Source: Pisaster brevispinus | Lineage: Eukaryota; Echinodermata; Asteroidea; Forcipulatida; Asteriidae | Assembly: GCA_023634235.1 (NCBI GenBank) | Contig: JAMKCF010000019.1 | Coordinates: 8,077,684-8,141,683, forward strand | Direction: 5' to 3' | Length of the DNA stretch: 64,000 nt | Part shown: piece by piece, positions 42,701-57,700 of the stretch | Numbering within the stretch: the stretch's first letter is position 1 | How the letters are laid out: each line of letters begins with the position of its first letter | Position numbers and translations under genes: made by a program | The notes under the pieces: generated by a model | Databases searched by the model: none | The model's input: the letters and a program-made list of their open reading frames with translations, nothing else | Told to the model about the DNA's origin: nothing

Positions 42701-45700
42701 TAAAAAAAAAACCAAAACATTTTTGTGTGATATTATTATTACTATTATTTATTTATTTATTAATTATTTATTTAAATTTTTTTGGGGGGGTGGGGGTAAA
42801 AAAAAAATTTTAAAAAAAGGATTTCCGGGAAAAAACAGAGAAATCACATCCCTGTATACAAGGGGAAACGTACGCATGATTGAAGCCACAAGAGCTTGTA
42901 CCCATGTTCTTTATAATCATGACATTATACTTCAGATTAAGATTCTGGATAGGTCAGTACACAGCACATACCTCCTTCATCCGGCATGTCGATGTCAGTT
43001 CCGCGAGAACGCGCCAGCATGGCGTTGTGTGACGGAGGGGGAGACGAGTCCTCTTCCCCACCCAGGTTGGCCAACATGGCCTGTAGTGCTGTTTTCTTGG
43101 GACCTAGTGGTGCAGATCAATCAATTCCATCTCTTAGTAAACTTAAAAACAATGTCAAAGTGTAAGGCTTATCCCACCCGAGAACAGTGGGTGCCAGAAA
43201 GTGCAAAGATTGCAGTGCAGCAATGCTTTGTAAATAAACAAATTGCAAAATTGTTTTGTTTTGTTTTTTTTCCCCGCCAGAGCTTGAAAAACCTCAAGTC
43301 TGCAGCGCTCTTTGGCTTGGGTTTGATGGTGAAACAGCCCGAAATTCAATTTCTTGTTAATGCTTCTGGTTAGTCAAAATTCATAATGAATTCAGAAGTC
43401 TGTAAATATATATTTTTGCTCAGCCTTTTTTAAGGACTACAGTAGACCAGTAGACAAGTACAGTGGAGAAGACAATACAAACAAAATGGTACAATATAAG
43501 TATGAAGATTTTAATACTGAGAGCTGTTCACCCGACACCCAATGGATTTTTTTTTTCTTCTCCAGCCTTGAGAAACTGAAAATAATCCAGCAAAAACACC
43601 TAAAGAAATTCAGGCAGCTGCACTCTTGTTAATCAGCTGGCTCGGAGGATCTCTTCATTTCCTCTTTAATTCAAGTGCTTTCCATATTTTGCACCATTAA
43701 ATATGATATATGGAGGGGGGGGGGGAGAGAGAATTGTAAATATTGAAAAACAAGTAATTTAGGTCTCATTGCAGTGGATATAAACCATGCAAGTCTCACG
43801 CGTATTTGAAAATTTTGGGACCACTTTGGTCCCATGTACATATCTTTAACGCGTGAAGGAAACAAACTCGTGCACTTTGATGGGTCACAATTTTTGAATA
43901 CGCGCGAGACTTGCACAGTCTATTTATGCATACAAACAAGTTTGGGGCAGTGGGGGGGGGGGGGGTCTTTCAACTATTTGTTTGAAGTACAATATAATCA
44001 GAGCATCTAGGTGCACCAAACTACATGTGTATGACAAGTGAGCTGGGTGAACTATGTAAACATCATGAATTAGGTGACTGCAACAATAGCTTCAGTAATG
44101 AAGAGCAAAATGGTTGTGTGCCCCGGAAGAAGGCTGTAGCGAGGGTTTTACCGGTGAAATGGCGTACGCAAGTGATGTGCTGAACTGTGTTTCATGAAAA
44201 CCGAGCATGAAAGTTTGATCGTATTTCTGCCATATGTAAGTCATTACAGGACGGTTAAATTCTGCATGGGAATGGGGAGACATGAGTCGGTGGGATGTTT
44301 CTAGCAACAAACTAACCATTCGTGCCATAATGTTGTTGCCACTGGCAATTTGTTTGCTCATGTCCTTCTGTTAGAAAAAAAAGGTGGTGCTTTGTGTGGC
44401 TGAAAGGGCATAGAGCTTTATATGCCCTTCTTCAGGGCACGAGACGAAATTGAAAAAAGAAGAAGCGACATTTAGACTTGTATAGACCCCTTGCATCATG
44501 TGCATACGCTGCCATTGCTGAACAACAATGAAAACGCACACTTGGTTAATACGTGCCATGCACAACTATCAGCCAATAACAGGTCTTCATGACCTCAATG
44601 AGGGCGTTGTTTGAGTTTGTGGCATCATAAGCAAGGGGTCTATAGACCTTTCTATTGCAACGTCACAGCCCAAGTTTTTGCCAGTCGAGGTTGGAAAACT
44701 ATGGAAAGCCATCAAGGCAAAACAAAAACAGATATCCAGTTTGTAACAATGTTACACAAATATACAAAAATAGTGTTGAATTTGTTGGAAACAAAGCAGC
44801 CAATTATGGACGGTATTTTATTTAACTGAAAGTTTGCAGAAAATGTTGAATTTGGTTAAAACATCTGTTAACTTGATTGAATTTGCTAACATTTGGCCGG
44901 CCATGCCAACCAGGGTGGTTTGTTTATCAACAATGGAAAGATCTATTGTGTTAAAATGGTTCAGTAGTTACCCAGGTGGGTACTCTTTTCATAGAGGTAC
45001 ATGTAGGTTTAACATTGGGTGCTACATAGATTCATAATTTATGGAGGGAAAACACACACACACACACACACACAAATTGGTATGCCAAGTTTTCACACAA
45101 TTTCATGTGGCCATTGGTTGTTCTCCAATTCACAAGCAGTGATGAGGCATGCTTCGACAGATGGTTAAATGGTTTGGTACAATGAGGTGATGGCAAAAAC
45201 CAACAACAGCAACACCGACAGTAATAGAAAAATAAGGAGGCTAGCTGAGAATCTGCTAAAGAGAGCATTCACGCTAATAGCAGAAACTGATTACCAGCCA
45301 AATAAAATGTAAACAGTGTATTTTTGTGACTGGTTTATTGCTTTAATAGTTTTAGCAGTGTTTAGTAAGCAATACTGTCTGCTTAATGGCTTTAGTAAAT
45401 CGGGACCAGGGATAATGACAACCCCAACACAGAGGCCAACTTTATTTTGTGCTGAGTTGACATGAAACACATTTAACATGTTGACTGCCACCTGCGAGTA
45501 TATTCGTAGTAACAGGTGTAACGGACTCTGCCACTACGAGTATACTCGTGGAGAATGAAAGGTTTTTGTATTGTTAATTGAATACACTGGCATCACTGAG
45601 AACGCAACAAATACGCTTCTGGCAGTGGTGAGAACATACATCCTTAGAATTTGTATGTTCAAATTATTTTTTGGGGAGTGTTTTTGCTGTTAGTATGTGC

Positions 45701-48700
45701 GCATGTGCACCACACTTGGCAAATGGGAATGCCCTACGAATCTATGACCGGCAGTCAATGTGTTTAAGAGCTGGGATGGTTTGATACCCTGACTCCCTAC
45801 AGTGTATTTGGCAAGAGACCCTCCTGAATTCTTGATTAGCCTCCAGTCTAGAACAAGTTAACATCCAAATGGTTGGGCTCTGATAAGATGGGTTTGCCTG
45901 GCCCCAGGCACAGTATACATGGTCTGTACAAGACTATCCCTCCAAAATCAAACAATACAAAGTGAAGGATTTGATCCACTAGGGTTAATCTTGAAAATGA
46001 TTGCTTCGGCATATTTCCATTTTTTTCGGGAAACATGCCTGATGTGGATACATTCATTTAAAGCAAACAGACCCAACTACAGGTTTGGACACAGTGTGGA
46101 CTGTTTTAAAATTCTCCCTTTGGTGACTGCTTTATTTCTTTTCAGGAAAAAATTTGAAAGCTCAAGGAGATTTTGAGAAAATAAAATCACAAGACAGTTA
46201 CTGTTTGCGAAAAAATGCTCAGTTCTTGCACAGGCCTGGAATTACACAGAGGTCATAACCTCTGTTGCCCCTCGCCTTGGCCAAGGCACCCCTTCTAAAT
46301 ATTTCTGACGGAAGTGCCTTTTGCAATATAGAAAAGGCATTGCCTCTTCAAAGATGAAATTCCAGGCCTGCTTAAAGTAACAGCATGTTTCTAAACGATG
46401 TTCTACTTGCATTGCAAACAGCCACATAGTGAAAATAGCAATCTGCTTGCATTTACTGTGAAGTCTGCCCAGTAGTGGCGATAGCTTTTGTAGCCACTCT
46501 GTGATGACCAACAGCTGTCTCCGAGTTCGGCACACAACGTTGAGAAATGCCAAGAAATCATGACCCACAGGATGGGCAAAGTAAAAAAATGTGGCGCATA
46601 GCGTTAGAAGCGGTGCGTATGGAATGTTTGGATTTGCTCCATGATAATTTTCATTAACACTAAAAGCTGCTATTGCATCAGCTGGTTTGAATAGCGCCCT
46701 CACACACTAACAATACATGCACTGACTAGACCGGAGCTGAAAGATTTTTCTGCTGAGCAAAAAATTAAGCAGGAAACCAGTCACACATGGTGCGTTGTGG
46801 GTGTTTTGGCTGGTAACCTTATTCTGTGTGCTTGCATGTAGCTACTTGTATGAAATTGGGCACTGACAACCACAAATTTAACACTGTACAAATGATATGG
46901 GCAATGAAATTACAATGACACTGTTTAGGATACTTTGATGAAAAAGCCCAAGAAACCAAGTGCCAGTGACACAAAACCACAAACACCCGACTTGAACAAA
47001 CCACAGCTTACATCTAAAGAGCTACTTTTAACAACAGGAACAAACAGCAAGATGAATATGGAAATGATTTATCAAGCACGAACATACAAAATATCCCAGC
47101 AACCTTTGGTGGTGGGGAAGAAAAAAAAAAAATAAATAAATAAAAATGACGGTACATCAGAAGGGCAGCTTTGTTTTTGTGAGCATATATTTAGGCGAGT
47201 ACAACGTGGTTTGTCACTTCGCAGAGTGAGTTCAACGTGGTTTGTCACTTCGCAGAGTGAGTTCAACGTGGTTTGTCACTTCGCAGAGTGAGTTCAACGT
47301 GGTTTTGTCACTCACGGAGAGCCATCAGGGACTTACGTTGGATAAATTTCTTGTCCTTGCGTGATTTTTTGTACTCCTCTTTGAGCTTACTGATGGTGTT
47401 GGCATCCACCCCCCACTCCTCACCCGTCGGAGACAAGTCAGACTTTTTGTCTGTGAACGGCAAGCATAAAGAGTTAAACACCACCATCACTTGACTTTCT
47501 TTCCAAACACAACTGAAGCAATTTGGGGTGTGTAAGATTACAATTCGGCACTGATATGGATGAATCTTCAAGAATTTCTGAGTTTGTTGTACACATCTCT
47601 ATTTTTTTTATATAACGTAATTTCAAGTTACGATACTGCAATTATTTAAAGTAATAAGTTTTAAGAGATTTCTATCCCCTCAATTTTTTTTAAAACTGTG
47701 ATTGATGACGTGTTTCTTAAACAAGATGTTTTCTGTCGTAGCTGAATGATGTGCAAAAGGCTTATTCACCCAAAATTGATCCTTGATCCTAAAACAAATC
47801 TAGAAACCCAGTTCCGGTGTAGTGCATGACTTACGAGGGATTTGTGGCGGCAGACTTCCGGAATGTACCCATCCTTCATGGAACCGCAAACACCCTCATG
47901 GAAAACCAGAGACTTCCGTTGTTGGTGTGAGCTTTCCACATCTAGGCCCAATTTCATAGAGCTGCTTCAGCAGAAAATATTGCTTAATAATTTGTTGCTA
48001 AGCAAACATTAGCAGGATACCAGTCACAGATGGTATGTGTGAGATTGTGTGTTTTGGTTGGTAACCTCACTCTTGCTATGCTTAGCTACTTTTTCTGCTT
48101 TTAAGCATCTCTGTGAAATTGGGCCCTGGTCACACTAGAAAGTATATATAGATGGAAGATAGCTAGTACACCCACTCATGGGTTAACGATTAGGAACAGA
48201 GTGTTACTATCACAGTTTCTTTGTGTGACTTGAGATTAGAAAGCCCTGCCCGAAACTCACACTGGGACTCGTAAAATCCGGGAAACGCACACAGGAATCA
48301 ACCCGTTTATGTTGGTAAGTAGGGGTAAGCACCTTAGGCTGGGAAAGCACCAGGGGTGTTCACCCTCGCCCCTACGACAAGGCAATATTCCTCCAGTCTG
48401 TACTCACCTAGTCCCCAATCTGCCCCATCACCGGCCGTCCTAGCCTCCCCCGCCCCCTCAGAGGATTCACTGAGGATCAGATCAAACTCGGCCAGGGCCT
48501 CCTCTGTGTCGGGATCATTCAGTACATCATCCATGCCGGCCATGCTCTCGTTGCCGACCACAGGCTGGTAATAATAACATGACAGGAAACATGGCATTAG
48601 CGACATTACAAAAATACTGCTGTGTGCACGACGGGGCGTTCTTTAAAGGGTAGGGTGTAGAATTTTGGACATGAAAAAGTGATATCAACACTAACCCCTC

Positions 48701-51700
48701 TAACAGAGGACCTACAAACTGAGAGCAATGCTGGAGCTCCAGCAAGTTGTTAGGTAACATCGGGAAATAGAGAGTTCAAATTTCCACATGGCATCCAAAT
48801 TGCTCACTTGCTTTACATTTCCTATGAAATGAAAGTTAAAAAATTTGAAACAGGGAACCCACAAAGACACCCAGCTGCCCCTCTGGGTAACGCTTTGACC
48901 TCCTTTGTTGTAGCTGATACTGACACCATAAAACTTCTTTTTTATTCGCTAGTGGATTCTAGTGGATTCAGCAGAGTTCATGTGGGACGATGCTAGAAGA
49001 TTGTCTGGGTTTCTGTTGGACACTGTGTTTTATGATTTGGACTGAAATTTTATCTACCACCTAAACGTAAATGTATTGGACCAAATTGACGGCTTTGGCT
49101 GCTGTTTTTTACGAAGGATGTTGCTAAGGGCAGCCTAAACTTCAACGCACGTTGTTGTGGGGATCCAGCAAAACCCAGAGCTGCAGCCACCATTACAGCC
49201 TTACTTGGACGACCTAAAGTTTTTAAAATGTGGACATCCTATATCCAGGGCCTAGTTTCAAAGAGCGGCTGAACAAATTTCTGCTCAGCAAAAGTTAGCA
49301 GGAAACCAGTCACAAGAGGTACACATGACATGGTATTTTGGCTGGTAACCTACAACCCTCTTGTACCTAATTTGAATTATCTGAAAGGTTTCACTACCGT
49401 TCAAATTATTAAATATTTTTGAACTATAAGATGTCACTCTACAGGGAGTAGTGTGACGCCAACTGCCTTGTCTCCAATGTGAGACTTTGGATTGTTAGGT
49501 TGCAGCCGACTTACCAAGCTTACCAGGTAAACTTCCATTGTTTGTGTAGTTCTGAACATGCGCACATTACCAAGAACAATGGATTTACCTGGCAAGTCTG
49601 CTGCCACCTAGCGTCCCAAAAGTCCCCCATTACTTCTTAATGGCAAAGACAAGGTCCCATAGTGATTTGATTTGTGATTCTTGCTCTAGCATGGGTTTGG
49701 TTTACTCAAACTTCCTTTGCTATCCCTTTGGGAAATCTTTCATCTTTGAGCAGGTCATTGACTTTTTGTAAAAAACTAGAGCAGAAGAAGAAAACCTCTC
49801 ACCTTCTTCTTCTTGATGATCGTACTCATTTTGCTCCTCCCGTCAATTATATCATCGTCCTCGATCATCCGACCTTCGCCCCCATCCTTATCATCATCGT
49901 CTGCCCCATCCAAGAAGTTGAAGGAGGTGAGGACGCTGTCAAGATCGTTCTCCGGCAGCGGATGTTTCTTGTCTTGTCTGGTGGGGTAAGAAAAGAATAT
50001 TATTATCCAGACTCTCAGCATGAGACATGGATCAGTTTCATTATGTCAATTAGGAACTGGGAGAAGAGTTAAAGGTAAGTTACGTCAGTGAGTTTGGGAA
50101 GAGTAAATTCATTCTCATCTTCCTGCTTTGGGGAAACACCACCGTTAGAATTAACTTGTGAACAATTCATCAGATTAGACGGTATCATTTCATAGAAGAC
50201 ACCAAACAATGGTTGATATTTTGTCATGAATTTTGCACGTGTTCATACACATGCTTATTTGGATTGCAGCAATTTGAAATAAGCAGTGATGGTTTGTGGA
50301 GTCTTCAAACGTTCTAACCTTTATCTTTAAAATATTTCATTGGTTTTATAAGTTTGAGAAGCCTCAAGCAGATTATTGCAGAAATGAACAATACATACTA
50401 TGTTCAAAGTAAACAAAAACAAAGCAATAGAGCTTTGAAAATAGTGGACATTACGATAGATTCAAATCAAAAACTTCTAAAACTTGATCCCTGGCTATAC
50501 GGCAGTTACAGGTTGATTGGCTTCTAACTGTCACCCATGAACAAAGATATTGACAAAAATAGGGAGACCACCAGCATTGGGGCATGTTTTAAACAAGATT
50601 AATTGCGTTGTTATGAGTGAGCTTCACAACCAACCTTTTTGCTGTGTCGACCTGGCGACCCTGCTTGACCGGGCTCTCTCCATTGACCACTGGCTGTATT
50701 GACATGTTGCCATCCAGGCCTGGTATGTTCTGCTCGTTGGGGGCCAAGCCCAGCAACGAACGCACCCGATTTGACCGCACATCTAATATTGTGTCTGTAT
50801 AACCTATTTCTTGTAAATATCTATAGAGGAAAATAAGAATCAGGCAAAGGCAGATTTTAAATCCAAGTTTTTTTTATGAATCAATAACAATAATGCAAGA
50901 AATTTTGTGTTGTTTTGCTGGGTAGAAAGTTTGGCAAAATATCATTATACTTGTTGGCCTCTTACATTAACTTGAAAGTTTGTTTGATGGTAAAATACAT
51001 GTATTACAGTACCTACATGTATATTTAAATAAATTTTATATGGGTTTTATTGACAAATAGCACATGATATTGTTACATATTCCCTAATGTAAATGTACAG
51101 GTTGCCGTTGCCATGGCAAACAAAATACCATGTCATTTCTATACGCTATGTATAACCCACTTGATATTAGATTAGAGGACCACATTCAATCAAATATTTG
51201 CATGCAATAAAAATTACAAGTACAGCACATGTACTAAGAACAACTTAGGGAGCGTCCATTTTTTGGATGAGTTCTTCATTCAGTCTCGTTTTTAAGACAA
51301 GATTTTTAAACTTACAACTGGAACTGTCAAATGTGTATGGAGGTGCTTACAAATTTGAGGAAACGGCACATATTGATCATTATCCACAAGCAAGCTTGAA
51401 TGCTTGATTCTGATTGGTCAATCAACGGTAACAACAGTGTGATATTCTACCACGTTGCACAGTCCATGTCACAGCCTGCGTATTGCGCCGTTCTAACAAC
51501 GCGTACTGCGCTGTTTGAAGCTGTGCCGCCCAACTTGACGATAAATTCGTCACATGCACGCTCGTGGAATATGGAAAAATGTAGCGCGTCTGGGTTCCAT
51601 ATCCAATTTGGTCTTCGGCCTCAAAGGATACGGGATGCACAAGTGCTATGTTTTTCCATGATTCCACTCGTGCTTGTGTGATAACTAATATATTACGCAG

Positions 51701-54700
51701 GCCCCACATTTTGGGTTCCATTGTTTCTCATGCCTTGAAGCCCTTGCAGATAGCAGATAGAAGAACCAGACTCAAACACATCTTTCTTCATGATGAGAGA
51801 ACTCCATGTACAGATGTACTTTCTAAAGATAACCTGGACTACATACAGGTACATGTAACAGTGTACGTTTCGAAAGATCCGAGATTACACCATACAGCTA
51901 TGTATATTGGTTACAGCGCAACGCCTCTATTACATATGCACAAAGTTTTTTAAAAACCTTCTGGGCACAGACGTGTTTAAAGGTAGGGTAATAGATTGGT
52001 TAAGTCCTCCGAAAACTAATGTCGCACCACCACAGACCGCACATATTGGCATGGTTTATAAAAACTAAGCTTTCTTCAAACTACATGTAAGGTTGTGTCC
52101 CAATTGATAGCTACTGCTGCTTTTATGTTGCTGGTAAGCAGGTTTCCTAAATTTCAATGCATGAGATCCAGCCATTGCTGTAGCCACCAATTCAAACACG
52201 GCCGAAGTACGCTTTTATGTACACCCAGATTGGAAATCATACCTTAATAGTTAGCTCTTTAAAGTCTACACATATTTTATTAGGAAGAAAGCCAAAGCAA
52301 AACCCAGTCATGTGATGGAGTGAACTGATGAATGACGGCAACCCAGACTTAATAACGGAGCACACTCATACAGAAGCCCCGATGATAAGAAGAAGAATTT
52401 TTGTGATATATAATGATACAGCGTATCGGTTACAAACCCATGTGTGCATGCACATGCAGACTGAATCTTTTTGTACATGCTTACAGTGCACTGTGGCTCA
52501 AATTTCTGTCGACCAAGCAAGACTTGGGCATGTCTCTTTTCTCTCAGAACAGATTGATGGTTGTTTTCTACATCCATACACCCATGGGAAGGAGGGGAGG
52601 TGGACCCCTCATGAGTGTCTTGAAAGGCCCCCAAATCATACTTTGATCTACATAATAGGCCAAATTATAAAAAAAAATTGGCGTAACCTTACCGACCCTA
52701 AAAATACGCCCGACCCTGGTTATTTATTTATTTTCTAGGGAAGAAAAATTTAGGATGAAATTAATTACATGTGTGGTCAAAACTCAAGGAGGAATGTTGA
52801 AATGATGGCCATCTTTCCAACTATTGGTAACCCCTGGTGTGATTACCCACTGGGCCCGATTTCATAGAGCTGCTTAAGCAGAAAATAATGCTTAAACATT
52901 TTTCTGCTAACCAGAAATGAGGAGGCATACCCGTCACAAATAGTACATGTGACATGGTAGTTTGGCTGGTAACCTTATTCTGGTAAGCAACATTTTGTTG
53001 TGCTTAGCGTGATTGACCCCTTGCACCAATGTCACACGCGGCAACAGTCTGCCATGCTCCCCGTTTTTGGAGTAAAATTGTGCGTAACAATTACAGGAAG
53101 CAATTTAATTCCCGCAACCTAAATGCGCACTTCAATTTATAACAATGGCTCCCACGGCTCCCATAATGGTGTATCCCAAATATTGTGTTGATGACGTCAG
53201 GTTAGCTGGTGAACTGGGTCAATAGATTTATTTCAAGGAGCCTCTGGGAGCAGTACCCTTAACAGCAGATCACAGAGCATGACCTTCATATTTAGAGGAA
53301 AAAATAGCCATTTCTTTCGCCAGGTAGACATAAAAAGGACTGATAAAAGAGTCTGACATTTCTCATTCCCCTATTGTCCCAGACAAGTTACTCCAACCGC
53401 GCTAACACAAGGAGTGGTCCGCCATCCAACCAGGGCCCAATTTCATAGAGCTGCGTAAGCACAACAATTTGCTAAGCACAAGAATAAGGTTACCAGCCAC
53501 ACTACCACATCACGTGTACAATTTGTGACTGGTATCCTGCTCATTTCTGCTTAGCAGGAAATTGTTAAGCATTATTTTCTGCTTTTAAAAAGCAGCTCTA
53601 TGAAATTGGGCCCCGACCACAGTCCACAGTGCTTATTTTGACAATCATGCAGTCGGTTCTTCCCTAGCGCGATTAATAACGTCCAACATGAAATCCAGGG
53701 ACTGTCATGAATAATGACTCTGCATTAAGTCGTCAACATCCAGTCCCATTACGCTCTGCCAAGTCCATAAACTACCACTCCACCAACAGACACGACTGTA
53801 ACACCACCCCGGGAACAACAAGCCCACAGCCATCCCGCAAACAGAAAGAGGAAAAATATGAGGTTGGACGCCAGACGGACTACTATACTTACTGCCTAAG
53901 CAGTTGCCTGCTTTGTTTAAAGTTGATTTGACTATTTGGAGACAGGGCAGACTCTTCTTCACCACCTTCTTCTGCAGGGAAAGAGAGAAAAACAAATTGG
54001 AATTACTTCATGAAAATATTTTCCCAGCACTGTAATAACATGCAGAGCCGCCAACATTTGCAATCAGGAAGATTTTGTAAAACAATTAAGGAGATATTTA
54101 GAATTTAACATTCAACATAAATAGGGAAAGAGTTTCCATAATCAGGAAGAATGTCAAATTTGCTCATCAGAGCATGGAAAGATCCATCAGGGAACTTTCC
54201 GCAGAACCAGGGAGAGTTGGCAGTGATATGCGATGAAGGTTACTAAGTGCCGATGGAGAGATTGCTTGTGGTAAAAAAAATTCATCAAATTGATTGAAGG
54301 TCATGGTCTTTTAGCAATGAAAGTCGTAAATTACTGTTATTACATGCCACGCGTTAGGCTATTTTTTAAGGGGACAATGCAGTGAATTTAGAACCATATG
54401 GCCAACAATGTTTCCATTACAAAGAATATTCAAATGATGTGAGTCATGACATCACACGTTGTAATAGTTGACTTAAAGAAAAACAAGTGTATACAGATAC
54501 GTGGAAGACAATTTTAAATATGGATTTTGGACCGAACAATTCATATTTTACTGAAGCAGAATTGTCCATTTTGGACATTATACCAGTTAAAAAAATTATT
54601 GGCTTTATTTTATTGTGCACATTTTATCTGTCCATAACAAAAGAGAGCTAACATTTTAGGCCCCCCAAAAAAAGGGACGAAGTGAGCAGATTTTTCACAG

Positions 54701-57700
54701 CTAATGTACACACATTGTACTGCATGAGTACAATACAATGTAAGAACAAAATGGCCGTTCTTCAGTTTGCTACATTCAAAGAGTCAAAAAAAAAATTCTC
54801 CGACAGAATCATCGCAATCGATTGAAAACAAAATGCCTTTAGAGTCAGTACATTAAGAAAACATTTCAACTCCTCCAAAAATTCATGAGAAACATGCTGT
54901 CATTTAAATGTGTCACATGTTTCTAAAGCAATATTTTTTTGACGACAGAGTTTTCACATTTGATCAAAACAAAACAAAAACACAAGCAGAAAATCTCCTC
55001 ATAGCAAGACCAAACAAATGCAAAACCAAAGCAGTAAATAATGCCACATTTAACCTCCTCTACATACATGTAACTCATGTGAAGCATGTTGTGGACTGTA
55101 AATTAAAGCGTTTCAAATGTTTTGACCTGAGGACCAGTAAAAAAGAAAAAAAACCTGTCAAACTAGTCCAGCTGGCTAGCTCATTGCTTGCTGACCCTAA
55201 ATGTATACAACTGGTTGTTTATATTACATCAAATTACAAAGTCCCATGCATAACACAACCTTGACAGGTAACCCTAAAATATATACCAGTAGAAACAAAG
55301 CAGTTTGACCAGTTAAATGACAAGCTATGGGGTCCCGTTAAAAACCAAAGTTAATGGTACAAAATATTCGCATGAAAATTTATCGTGTTGGTAGTTTGAC
55401 ACAACTTAATCTGAAACTTTTGATCACAACACTTGGAATTTGTTTTTATCCAGACCTTTGTTTAGGTACGGAAGAATACAAAATTCTATTGTTGTGATAA
55501 AAAAAGTTAGCATTAAATTGGCACAACAGTAGACTTACATGTACTTCTACTTATTTAAAATACACAGCTTGTAAATTATTGATTGTTTTTCATACAAACA
55601 CCCCATCGCCAATCAAGCGTACAATCAAGTTTTTAATAAATCAATATGAATGATTTTTAACTGGATACACAAGAGTGCCAACATTGTTGACGTTTACCTG
55701 AGCCATCAAATGCAGGGGGCTTTATCTCCTGGCTTAGCTCATGTCCGCACTTGAGCTTCTGGTATTTTGACCTGAGAGCAAAGGAGACAAGAAGTAAAAT
55801 GCAAGAAGTAAACCCAAATGCATAAATTACATACACATTATTTTCAACCTAACCGTGGCACCCGCTGTAAAAAAAATTTTAAAAAGTGTACCAAGCTTGT
55901 TTCTCTAGTACTCAATAGAAACCCTTTTCAAGAGTGATACAGGGAAAAAAACACCTCACAATTTTTGTAAAACTTTTGAAAAGTATTTCATTTGAAAAGT
56001 AAATCTCTTTTTGAGAACAACATCAGAAAATATTGCTTAACAAGTTGCTGCATAGCAGAAATGAGCGGAATACCAGTCACAGATGGTACATGTGACATGG
56101 TAGATTGGCTGGTATCCTCACTCTGGTAATCATTATTTTGTTGTGCTTGGCTACTTGTGCTTTTAAAAAGCAGCTCTGTAAAAATTGGGCGTTGGTTTCC
56201 AGTGGTTGCAAGGTAAACAAAGTGATACACCGCACATATCTAGAGAAGCCAGCCAAACTCTTCGAGTAGAAATCTTGAGCTGTTATTCAATATAAAAACA
56301 CATTTTGCAGTTTCGAGGCAGGAAAAAGTATGTACTCTTGCACTTTGCAGTCTGTTCCAACTGTCAAAATGGCTCCCTTTCCTCTGCGCTTTGGGGAACA
56401 ACCACGCTACATGTACAAGTGCCATGGACAGGATTGTCTCGCAACCTTTCACTGGCACACCCATTTTCCCCATACAGACTGATGTAACCATACAAGGCAG
56501 AGGGAGGGGGGAAATTACATGTACATGTAGTAGCCTACAACTTCTTTTGGTAACAATCTGTTTAATGTGAATGTACACATGGAATAAATCACCAAAAAAT
56601 GTCAAAGTTCACAAATTATATGAAACAAAGGAGCTCCTCCTTTTACTTCAAGAGTAACAGTTACCATGTAGGCCTGTGTAATTCACCATTTCAAGTGCAT
56701 TCATTTGTGTTTATACACATAAATACTCACAAGAGCGCCCTCTTGTGGTCATAAAGGTTATCTACAAACAAAAGGTCATCTAGTCAAGATCCAAAAATCC
56801 TGTACGTGTACATATTAAATACATGTTAGTTCCTTAATACCCAGAGCTTCTAACATTGAGGGTGTCTCATCTGGGCTTTAAAAGGGTACAATAATATTTG
56901 AACTGTGTAAGTTTTCAGAGACATCTAAAAAAAAAAAATCCTTTTTAAAAATGCTGATGTAAAACAAGTGATACTTTTTGTTTTTAATACACGCTTTTTA
57001 CAACATTTATGACAACTTAATGGGTTCTGTACTCGTGTATGGTACACATACATCATTGGTTTTTGGAAAAATGTAATTCCTATTCTCTAGCCTTCAATGG
57101 ACACACCAGGAATTTTGTGCATATTCATGACATGTGTATCAAAGCATGCGTACTTGGGTCGCAGCTAACATGATTTCAGGAGCTATTTTCTTGACTTGAT
57201 GACAGTATTCCTGATGGAAATGAATGTATTACTCTGGAGGATTGGAACCAACTTTACAATCAGTGAACCTTTAGAATGAAACTATTCTTTTCTTTTTTTG
57301 TTTGTACATTTGTATTATTAGTTCTCAAAGAAGCGCGAGTGGAATATGGACAAATATAGCACTTCTGCGTCATGGGATGCAGGCGTGCCATGTTTTTTTC
57401 GTAATCCATGAGTGCGCGTGTGTTAATGAATTTATGTTCAAGCAAACTTGAGGCGTACATGTATCTTAAAATAGCGCACTACGCGGATTTAGAACAGCAA
57501 GGGTGCGATGTACCACACCTCTTGTTGCTAGGGGTAGCTACCTCTTGTTGCAATCAGAATTGAGGAATCCAGTTTGCTTGAAGACAATACCATCTGGTAG
57601 CAGTCCTATACTCTGGTCGAGTCAATTAAGACTGACCTAATCAGTGCAAATTGAAATCGAACAGTCAATATGCCCCATGAAATGACCATGCACCAACCCT

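Noticed and set aside
42684..43373. A 229-codon plus-strand open frame
   Set aside because: Opposite to striatin exon 9, A/T simple sequence at its start, no family features.
51400..51953. Open frames of about 100 codons on both strands
   Set aside because: They lie in a dispersed repeat inside a striatin intron and the related copy at 57310 does not keep the frame.
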